Shown: piece by piece, positions 8,580 through 15,048 of the stretch
How the letters are laid out: each line of letters starts with the position of its first letter
Numbering within the stretch: the first letter of the stretch is position 1
DNA from: a virus
Virus record (IMG/VR): IMGVR_UViG_3300046794_000244
Span: 1-30,937 of that record
Direction: 5' to 3' (one strand)
DNA: 30,937 bases
Translations under genes and position numbers: made by a program
The notes under the pieces: generated by a model
What the model was told of the DNA's origin: nothing
The model's input: the letters and a program-made list of their open reading frames with translations, nothing else
The model's database searches: none

Positions 8580-9457
8580 GTATCGTGGATCTGTCGTCGC
8601 TGCCGGCGCCGACTGTGTTGGAGCCTCTGGACTTCGAAGAGGTTTATCAGGAGGGGCTGGGGGTTTTTCGCGGGTACATGGGCGGCAACTGGACCGCCGC
8701 GCTGGAAAGCGATCCGGTGGTTAAGGTGCTGGAGGTCGGCGCGTACATCAAGGTCGGCAACCGCGCCCGGGTGAATGACGCCGGCAAGGCGGTATTGCTG
8801 GCACACGCCATAAAGGGCGACCTCGATCACCTGGGGGCCAACGTCAATCTGAAGCGCCTGGTCATTCAGGCCGAGGATCTGCTGGCGGTGCCACCGGTGC
8901 CGGAGGTCAAGGAGGACGACGACCCGTTTCGGGAGCGTATCCAGTTGGCCTATGAAGGGTTGACCACGGCCGGCCCGCGTAACAGCTACATCCTGCACGC
9001 TCGCAACGCCTCAGGGTTGGTGGCGGATGCCACGGCCGAAAGCCCGGCACCGTGTTGCGTTACGGTAACGGTGCTGTGTTTGGATGGGGAAGGCGAGGCG
9101 CCGCCGGAGCTGTTGGCCACGGTGGCCACCGCGCTGAATGACGACGACGTGCGGCCGGTAGGGGATCGGGTGACGGTGCAGAGCGCGCAAGTGATCCGCT
9201 ACCCCATTAACGCGATTCTGCACATGGCCAGCGCCGGCCCCGAAGCGGATGCCAGTTTGGCCGAGGCGAAAAGTCGATTGGCGGCCTGGATCAATCCGCG
9301 CAAGCGGCTGGGCATCGAGGTCGCGCGCTCCGGTGTGGACGCTCAGTTGCACGTTGCCGGCGTTTCTCGGGTGGAGCTGGTCGGCTGGCAGGATCTGGCC
9401 CCGACCAAGGCTCAGGCGGCGTTCTGTACGGGTTACACCGTGACGCTGGCGGGCTGA
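8576..9457 (+). CDS. Baseplate assembly protein J
   Basis: A 293-residue P2 gpJ / T4 gp6-type wedge protein that forms the outer ring of the baseplate. Recognisable features are the N-terminal VDLSSLPAPTVLEPLDFEEVYQE, the KVLEVGAYIKVGNRARVNDAGKAVLLAHA helix pair (about 47-75), the DDDPFRERIQLAYEGLTTAGPRNSYI segment and the later WINPRKRLGIEVARSGV. Length matches P2 gpJ (302). Its order W-J-I-fibre is identical to that of P2. Confidence 0.95.
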   Translation: MSIVDLSSLPAPTVLEPLDFEEVYQEGLGVFRGYMGGNWTAALESDPVVKVLEVGAYIKVGNRARVNDAGKAVLLAHAIKGDLDHLGANVNLKRLVIQAEDLLAVPPVPEVKEDDDPFRERIQLAYEGLTTAGPRNSYILHARNASGLVADATAESPAPCCVTVTVLCLDGEGEAPPELLATVATALNDDDVRPVGDRVTVQSAQVIRYPINAILHMASAGPEADASLAEAKSRLAAWINPRKRLGIEVARSGVDAQLHVAGVSRVELVGWQDLAPTKAQAAFCTGYTVTLAG

Positions 9458-9458
9458 T

Positions 9459-10070
9459 ATGAAAAGTCTACTGCCGATCAACAGCACGCAACTGGAACGG
9501 GCCATGGAGGCGACGTTTTTCGAGAAAACGATTGTCCCGCTGCGCGACCTCTACAACGCCGATACCTGTCCGGTGCATCTGCTGCCGCATCTGGCGTGGG
9601 CGTGGTCGGTGGATCGCTGGGACTATCGATGGACCGAGGCGACCAAGCGCGCCGCCATTAAGGCCTCTTACTACATCCATGCCCACAAAGGGACCATCGG
9701 CGCGTTGCGTCGGGTGGTCGAGCCCTTGGGCTACCTGATTGAAATCGTCGAGTGGTTCAACGCGGTTCCAGAAGGACCGCCGGGCACCTTCGCGCTGAAG
9801 GTCGGCGTGCTGGACACCGGTATCACCGAAGAAATGTTTCAGGAGTTGGAGCGCCTGATCGACGACGCCAAGCCGGTGACTCGGCATATGACCGGTCTCG
9901 ATATCACGTTGGAAACCCATTTGGACGCCTATGTCGGCATCGCTGTGTATGACGGCGACGAGATCGATGTTTACCCCTGGAGCAATCCCGATATTGACGT
10001 GGTGATTCAGGGCTATCACGGCGTTAGCGAATACACCCTCGACGAATTGGACGTGTACCCCCATGGTTGA
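9459..10070 (+). CDS. Tail protein I
   Basis: A 203-residue P2 gpI-type protein that links the baseplate wedge to the tail fibres. The signature segment is CPVHLLPHLAWAWSVDRWDYRWTEATKRAAIKASYYIHAHKGTIGALRRVVEPLGY (about 38-93), including the HKGT motif seen in this family. The C-terminal 40 residues are acidic and rich in aromatic residues (VYDGDEIDVYPWSNPDIDV). The fibre gene begins 8 bases before its stop. Confidence 0.94.
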   Translation: MKSLLPINSTQLERAMEATFFEKTIVPLRDLYNADTCPVHLLPHLAWAWSVDRWDYRWTEATKRAAIKASYYIHAHKGTIGALRRVVEPLGYLIEIVEWFNAVPEGPPGTFALKVGVLDTGITEEMFQELERLIDDAKPVTRHMTGLDITLETHLDAYVGIAVYDGDEIDVYPWSNPDIDVVIQGYHGVSEYTLDELDVYPHG

Positions 10071-11940
10071 TAAAAATTCTATATTCGGCGGCATGCTCAC
10101 CATTCAAGGGGCCGCCAAGAAAACCAACTGCGATGCGCTGGGTATCCCTTGGGAGCCGCGATACATGCTTATTGGCGATGCCAACGGCACCGACCCAGTG
10201 CCAAACCCTTCCCAGATAAAGCTGATCAACCAAGTATATCGGGCTCAAATCAATCAACTATACGTGTCTCCAACTGACGCCAATGTACTGATTGCCGAGC
10301 TGGTGTTGCCGCCCGACGTGGGCGGTTGGTGGGTTCGTGAACTGGCGCTGGAGGACAAGGACGGCGTGTTTTCCGCGGTCGCCAATGCTGCGCCTAGCTA
10401 TAAGCCTCAGTTGCAACAAAATTCCGGGCGTAACCAGGTGGTGCGGATGCACATCATCACCAGCGGCACCGCGAACATTCAGCTGAAGATTGACCCGGCC
10501 GTGGTGCTGGCGACGCGGCAGTACGTCGACTCGTCGATTAACGGCCTGTTGCCGGCCAACAAACCCGCCGGCAGCTATACCAAGGTCACGGTGAATGATC
10601 GTGGCGTGTTCGTGTCCGGGTCGAACCCGACCACACTGGCCGGGATGGGCATCACCGATACCTTCACCAAGACCGAAGTCGAGTCGATAGTTGCCCAGGC
10701 TTCGGCGCTGCCGGTCGGGACGATGGTGGCGTTTCCGGTGAACAAGGTCGCACCGGGGTTTCTGGAGATTGACGGCAGCGTCAAGAGTATTGCGGCCTAT
10801 CCAGATTTGGCGGCGTTCCTGGGGACTGCCTTCAACCTGGGCAACGAAGGGGTTGGAAATTTCCGTCTGCCTGAGTCGCGCGGCGAGTTCCTGCGTGGCT
10901 GGGACCATGGGCGCGGAGTTAACCCTGGTCGTGGCATCGGCAGCTGGGAAGACGACGCATTCGAAGGCCACACCCACAAGGACACCTCTTTCGTGGATAA
11001 CGTTGGTGGTGGTTCTGGCGCTGCGGCCACCACCGGCGCGACTCCTGTAGCAACAACCACATGGGGTAAGGCCTACGGCTCGACGGGCGCGACGGCGAAG
11101 GGTTATGTAGAAACTTCTCCGGGTTCGATTGGTGGTGCGGCATCTGGCTTAACAAGCGGATGGACCGGTGGGGCCGAAACACGCCCGCGCAACTTGTCGG
11201 TTATGTGGTGCATCAAGGCCTGGAACGCGCCGATCAATCAGGGAAACATTGATATCGCAGCCCTGGAGCAGAAGGTCCACGACAACGAGTTCGGTCGCCT
11301 TCTTGGTATTCGTAAGTTCACCGCCAACGGCCTCTATGTCCCAACGCCTGGAATGAAAAAGGTGCGTTTGCGCCAATGTGGTGGTGGCGCCGGCTCCGGT
11401 GGCGTTGCAACAACGTCGTCTACCCAAACCTCCGCATCTGGCGGTGGCGCTGCGGGAGGCTATGCCGAAGCTCTGCTAACAGCTGAGGACATTGGCGCAA
11501 GCCAAGTTGTGACAATTGGTGCCGCTGGTGTTGCTGGTGTCGCAGCGGGAGTTGGTGGCCCTGGCGGGACAACCTCATTAGGAGCGCTGGTTAGCGCACC
11601 TGGAGGCTCCCCGTCTGGCGCCGGTCCCGCCGTAGCTGCCACGGCCTTCAATCTTTTCGCCGGGGGCGCACCAGGGGCTCTACCTACTGGCGGCAACCTC
11701 TTGAATAGCGCTGGAGCGCCAGGCACGGCCGCGATGCTAGTCAACGCTTCAACGATAGCCGGAAACGGTGGGAGCGGGCCGCTTGGCATGGGCGGTAATG
11801 CTGCGGGTGCCGTTAGTGCCCCTAACCCTGGGTCTGGTTACGGATCGGGCGGTGGCGGTGTAGCAAATGGTGTTTCTTCGGCCGCAAAACCTGGCGCGCC
11901 AGGTGCCCCCGGTGTGATGTTTCTTGAGGAGTACGCATAA
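10063..11940 (+). CDS. Tail fibre with collar domain and glycine-rich tip
   Basis: A 625-residue receptor-binding fibre. Residues 1-160 match the P2 gpH-type N-terminal attachment domain (GGWWVRELALEDKDG is diagnostic). Residues about 216-310 form a phage tail collar domain with LPVGTMVAF, PGFLEIDG, NFRLPESRGEFLRGWDHGRG and the metal-binding-like EGHTH. From about residue 440 the chain is dominated by Gly, Ala and Ser repeats such as GGGAGSGGVATT and GSGYGSGGGGVANG, resembling the glycine-rich (polyglycine sandwich) tips of fibre adhesins like S16/T2 gp38. Such tips set host range. The protein ends on a short FLEEYA. Confidence 0.93.
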   Translation: MVDKNSIFGGMLTIQGAAKKTNCDALGIPWEPRYMLIGDANGTDPVPNPSQIKLINQVYRAQINQLYVSPTDANVLIAELVLPPDVGGWWVRELALEDKDGVFSAVANAAPSYKPQLQQNSGRNQVVRMHIITSGTANIQLKIDPAVVLATRQYVDSSINGLLPANKPAGSYTKVTVNDRGVFVSGSNPTTLAGMGITDTFTKTEVESIVAQASALPVGTMVAFPVNKVAPGFLEIDGSVKSIAAYPDLAAFLGTAFNLGNEGVGNFRLPESRGEFLRGWDHGRGVNPGRGIGSWEDDAFEGHTHKDTSFVDNVGGGSGAAATTGATPVATTTWGKAYGSTGATAKGYVETSPGSIGGAASGLTSGWTGGAETRPRNLSVMWCIKAWNAPINQGNIDIAALEQKVHDNEFGRLLGIRKFTANGLYVPTPGMKKVRLRQCGGGAGSGGVATTSSTQTSASGGGAAGGYAEALLTAEDIGASQVVTIGAAGVAGVAAGVGGPGGTTSLGALVSAPGGSPSGAGPAVAATAFNLFAGGAPGALPTGGNLLNSAGAPGTAAMLVNASTIAGNGGSGPLGMGGNAAGAVSAPNPGSGYGSGGGGVANGVSSAAKPGAPGAPGVMFLEEYA

Positions 11941-12497
11941 TGAGAACTTACGCGCGCATTTATGAGGGGAAAGTGTCTGAGCTGTTTGGCACCGCCGGCG
12001 ATATCGCTCGGATGTTTCACCCGGACATTGTTTGGGTTGAGGTGTCGGACGATGCGCCCCCGGCGGTAGGCTGGGCTGCGACTCAAGATGAGGACAAATG
12101 GCTGTTCTGTGAGCCCGCCACACCTGTCCGTACGGTCGAAGAGCTGAAGGTGCTGATCGCGTCTGAGCGCTTCCAGCGCGAGGCACAGGGCATCAGCATA
12201 AATGGCCTGGGTATTGATACAACGCGCGACAGCCTGTCGCTGATCGCCGGGACTGCCGTTTCTGCGCTGATGGATTCGGCCTATGCGTGCAACTTCAAAA
12301 CGGTCTCGGGCTTCACCGAGTTGACAGCCTCGGGAATTCTTGAGGTGGCCACGGCCGTGCGCACGCACGTCCAAGCCTGCTTCGATCGCGAGCTGACGTT
12401 GCTGCGCGCGATCGAGGCGGGCGAGTACCGCGACGAAATGCTGGCCGAGGGTTGGCCGGATTCGCCGCCGTTACCTGAGCCCGTAGAGCTGCAATAA
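11940..12497 (+). CDS. Tail fibre assembly-type protein (DUF4376)
   Basis: A 185-residue protein with a short N-terminal part (TYARIYEGKVSELFGTAGD) and a C-terminal DUF4376 domain (about 75-170) with SERFQREAQGISINGLGIDTTRDSLSLI and the paired helices ALMDSAYACNFKTVSGFTELTA. Proteins of this type lie directly after tail fibre genes and are thought to act as fibre chaperones or caps. It shares one base with the fibre stop. Two terminator-like hairpins in tandem follow, so it ends a transcription block. Confidence 0.88.
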   Translation: MRTYARIYEGKVSELFGTAGDIARMFHPDIVWVEVSDDAPPAVGWAATQDEDKWLFCEPATPVRTVEELKVLIASERFQREAQGISINGLGIDTTRDSLSLIAGTAVSALMDSAYACNFKTVSGFTELTASGILEVATAVRTHVQACFDRELTLLRAIEAGEYRDEMLAEGWPDSPPLPEPVELQ

Positions 12498-12527
12498 ACG
12501 CCCCGCACTGACGGGGCGTTTTCTTTT
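12497..12527 (+). terminator. Strong terminator after the fibre module
   Basis: Perfect 9-bp stem AACGCCCCG/CGGGGCGTT with a 6-base loop, followed by TTTTCTTTTC counting from the last stem bases. It begins on the last base of the stop codon of the previous gene. It is the strongest of the hairpins in the late operon. Confidence 0.82.
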
Positions 12528-12558
12528 CCGTTACGCGTAACACGAACATCCCCCACAG

Positions 12559-12580
12559 CCTCGCTTATGCGGGGTTTTTT
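12559..12580 (+). terminator. Second terminator-like hairpin before the sheath gene
   Basis: A 6-bp stem CCTCGC/GCGGGG with one T-G pair and a 4-base loop, followed by six T. The ribosome site CTGGAG of the sheath gene follows 6 bases later. Together with the hairpin at 12497 it makes a tandem pair in a 104-base gap. Confidence 0.65.
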
Positions 12581-12601
12581 CGTTTCTGGAGATTGAACTT
12601 T

Positions 12602-13768
12602 ATGAGTTTCTTTCACGGCGTTACGACCACCGATATCAAGACCGGCGCGCGTACCATTTCCTTGCCGTCGTCGTCGATCATCGGCCTGTGCGACACCTTC
12701 ACCCCGGGCCTCCTCGGCGGCGGTACGGCGCTGGCCGGCGAGCTGAAATTGATCACCACCGAGCGCGAAGCCATTGCCGCCTTTGGCGCCGATTCGGCGA
12801 TCACCAAGGCCTGTCAGGCGATCTACACCAAGGCCAAGGCGGTGATCGTCGCCATCGGTGTGCCGAAGCTGGAAGACGCGGCGCTGCAAACCTCGGCGAT
12901 CATTGGCGGGGTGCTGGCTTCCGGTAAGCGCACCGGCCTACAGGCCTTGCTCGATGGCAAAAGCCTGTTTAACGCTCAGCCGCGGCTGTTGATCGCGCCG
13001 GGACACACGGCCACTCAGGCGGTGGCCACGGCGCTCGATGGCTTGGCGCAGAAGCTGCGCGCCATCGGCATTATCGACGGGCCTGGGACCACGGATGAGG
13101 CCGCCATGGCCTACGCCGATAACTTCGGCAGTCGCAACCTGTTCATGGTTGACCCGGGCGTGCAGTACTGGGACACCGGCCTGAGCCAGACGGTCGATGC
13201 CCCAGGCTCGGCTTGGGTGGCAGGCTTGTTCGCCTGGACCGATGCCGAGTACGGCTACTGGGCGTCGCCGTCGAACAAGGAGTTCGTCGGTATCACCGGC
13301 ACCACCCGAGCCGTCGAGTACCTGGACGGCGACGAGACGTGCCGGGCCAACCTGCTGAACAACGCCAATATCGCGACGATCATCCGCGATGACGGCTATC
13401 GCCTATGGGGCAACCGCACGCTGTCGAGCGATCCGAAATGGGCATTCGTCACCCGCGTCCGCACGCTGTTCATCCTCATGGATGCGGTGCAAGCCGGGCA
13501 CAAGTGGGCCGTCGACCGCTCGATCACCAAGACCTACGTCAAGGATGTGACGGACGGGCTTCAGGCATTCATGAGCGACGAAAGGAATCGGGGCGCGCTG
13601 ATTAATTTTGAAGTCTACCCAGACACCGAGTTGAACACCGCCAGCCAAATCGCTCAGGGCAAAGTGTATTGGCGCATTCGCTTCACCGACGTGCCGCCGG
13701 CCGAAAACCCGAATTTCCTTTTCGAAGTCACCGATCAATGGATGACCGAAGTTCTTGAAGCAGCCTAA
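12602..13768 (+). CDS. Contractile tail sheath protein (gpFI)
   Basis: A 388-residue P2 gpFI-type sheath subunit that contracts around the tube. It begins SFFHGVTTTDIKTGARTISLPSSSIIGLCDTF, the usual N-terminal arm and first strand, contains SAWVAGLFAWTDAEYGYWASPSNKEFVGITG (about 198-228), and ends with the conserved C-terminal arm (FEVTDQWMTEVLEAA). ATG 12602 is preferred over an in-frame upstream ATG at 12593 because CTGGAG lies about 9 bases before it. Length matches P2 gpFI (396). The tube gene follows 12 bases later. Confidence 0.96.
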   Translation: MSFFHGVTTTDIKTGARTISLPSSSIIGLCDTFTPGLLGGGTALAGELKLITTEREAIAAFGADSAITKACQAIYTKAKAVIVAIGVPKLEDAALQTSAIIGGVLASGKRTGLQALLDGKSLFNAQPRLLIAPGHTATQAVATALDGLAQKLRAIGIIDGPGTTDEAAMAYADNFGSRNLFMVDPGVQYWDTGLSQTVDAPGSAWVAGLFAWTDAEYGYWASPSNKEFVGITGTTRAVEYLDGDETCRANLLNNANIATIIRDDGYRLWGNRTLSSDPKWAFVTRVRTLFILMDAVQAGHKWAVDRSITKTYVKDVTDGLQAFMSDERNRGALINFEVYPDTELNTASQIAQGKVYWRIRFTDVPPAENPNFLFEVTDQWMTEVLEAA

Positions 13769-13780
13769 GGGGCCTAGTCA

Positions 13781-14284
13781 ATGATTCCTCAAACTTTGTT
13801 TAACACGAACCTGTTCGTTGACGGCGTGAACTTCTCCGGCGACGTGCCGAGCCTGACCCTGCCCAAGCTGACCAGCAAGACCGACGAGTATCGCGGTGGT
13901 GGCATGGCCGGTGCCATCGAAATGGATCAGGGTCTGGAAAAAATGGAGGCGTCCTTTGTCACCAAGGGTGTGCGCCGTGAGTCGTTGAAGTACTTCGGTC
14001 TGGCCGATGGCACGGCCTTCAATGCGACGTTCCGTGGCGCCTTCAAGGGGCAAAAGGGCGCAGTGACGGCCGTTGTCGCCACCCTGCGCGGCCGGCTCAA
14101 AGAGGTCGACCTGGGCGACTGGAAAGCCGGTGATCCGGCTGAGATCAAACACGCCATTGCAGTCACGTACTACAAGCTCGAAATCGACGGGCGCCTGATG
14201 TACGAAATCGACATGGTCGCCGGGATTCAGGTGATCGACGGCAAAGACCAGCTCGCCGAAGTGCGCACCGCGCTCGGCATGTAA
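13781..14284 (+). CDS. Tail tube protein (gpFII, major tail tube)
   Basis: A 167-residue P2 gpFII-type tube subunit. Diagnostic segments are NLFVDGVNFSGDVPSLTLPKL at the N-terminus, YRGGGMAGAIEMDQGLEKMEASF (about 38-60) and HAIAVTYYKLEIDGRLMYEIDMVAGI near the end. Length matches P2 (172). It follows the sheath gene with an AAGGGG ribosome site about 10 bases upstream, and precedes the chaperone gene as in P2. Confidence 0.95.
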   Translation: MIPQTLFNTNLFVDGVNFSGDVPSLTLPKLTSKTDEYRGGGMAGAIEMDQGLEKMEASFVTKGVRRESLKYFGLADGTAFNATFRGAFKGQKGAVTAVVATLRGRLKEVDLGDWKAGDPAEIKHAIAVTYYKLEIDGRLMYEIDMVAGIQVIDGKDQLAEVRTALGM

Positions 14285-14298
14285 GGGAATAGATCCAG

Positions 14299-14898
14299 AT
14301 GACTCAAGTAAACGATAAGAAGCTGCCGGTCTGGCTGGCGGTCACCGCTGAGAGCGCCGTCGTGACCCTCTCGCGTCCCAGCGATGCCAACGGGGTTAAG
14401 GTCGAGACGTTGACCTTGCGGGCCCCGGCCGTGCGCGAAGTGCGGGCGGCCGACCGTGCCTCTAACGGTGATGACGAGCAGCGCGAGCTGATATTGTTCG
14501 CGGGCTTGGCCGAGGTGGGCTTGAAGGATCTGGAAGGCCTCAAGCTGGTGGACTATCGCCGTGTACAGGCGGCCTATTCGCGCCTGGCACCCGATACCGA
14601 TTACTCGACGTCGATGCCGTCGTGGTTGTCGGTCACCACCGATAACGTGCTGGTCACGCTGTCGTGCCCGAGCGAAATCAACGGCGTCACGGTCGATAAG
14701 TTGGCCTTGCGTTCCCCGACCGTGCGCGACGTGCGTTCGGCGAATCGTGAGGCGGGCGGCGATGACGAGCAGCGCGAGCTGGTGTTGTTTGCCGAGTTGG
14801 CCGGTGCGCCTGTCGCGGATCTGGAGGGCCTAAAGCTGGTGGATTTCAACCGCCTACAGGCCGGCTATTTTCGTATGGACCAAGACAACGGGGTTTGA
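14299..14898 (+). CDS. Tail assembly chaperone gpE with internal tandem duplication
   Basis: This gene lies where P2 encodes E, the chaperone that loads the tape measure during tail assembly. Usual gpE-type proteins are about 90-100 residues; this one has 199 because it carries two copies of the domain. Copy 1 spans about residues 9-97 and copy 2 about 106-194; both share the blocks WL-VT, VTLS-PS, NGV-V, VR-VR-A-R, GDDEQREL and DLEGLKLVD. The copies have diverged, so the duplication is not very recent. The gene ends in GGGGTTTGA, just where a downstream frame for the gpE' extension begins. Confidence 0.85.
   Translation: MTQVNDKKLPVWLAVTAESAVVTLSRPSDANGVKVETLTLRAPAVREVRAADRASNGDDEQRELILFAGLAEVGLKDLEGLKLVDYRRVQAAYSRLAPDTDYSTSMPSWLSVTTDNVLVTLSCPSEINGVTVDKLALRSPTVRDVRSANREAGGDDEQRELVLFAELAGAPVADLEGLKLVDFNRLQAGYFRMDQDNGV
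14890..14898 (+). other. Candidate programmed frameshift site between gpE and gpE'
   Basis: The chaperone frame reads GGG GTT TGA. The gpE' frame is displaced by +1 (equivalently -2). A tRNA on GGG at 14890-14892 could re-pair perfectly on GGG at 14891-14893 and then read TTT GAC and on into gpE'. Many tail chaperone genes make such an extended product (P2 by -1, Mu by -2); a +1 or -2 event here is inference. Confidence 0.5.
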
Positions 14899-15010
14899 CC
14901 CCAGCGTCATAAAAATGGCCGCGAAACGTCTGGCGGCGGAAACCGGATTTTCCGCCGCTGAGATTCAGTCGATGCCGTTTGCTGAGATGGTGTGGTGGCT
15001 CACGGATTGA
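14894..15010 (+). CDS. GpE' family extension (frameshift product part)
   Basis: From 14894 the frame reads FDPSVIKMAAKRLAAETG and ends at TGA 15008-15010 with the segment SAAEIQSMPFAEMVWWLTD, the typical short GpE (PF06528) signature of a two-helix domain with a Met-X-X-X-E-hydrophobic-Trp pattern. In P2-like phages this piece is made only as the tail of a frameshifted gpE-gpE' fusion. An independent ATG exists at 14915, giving 31 residues, but no convincing ribosome site precedes it. The tape measure gene follows 38 bases later, as expected. Confidence 0.75.
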   Translation, partial: FDPSVIKMAAKRLAAETGFSAAEIQSMPFAEMVWWLTD

Positions 15011-15048
15011 GCCGCCTTCGGTAAGGCTGTGCAAAGGGGGGCCATGAC

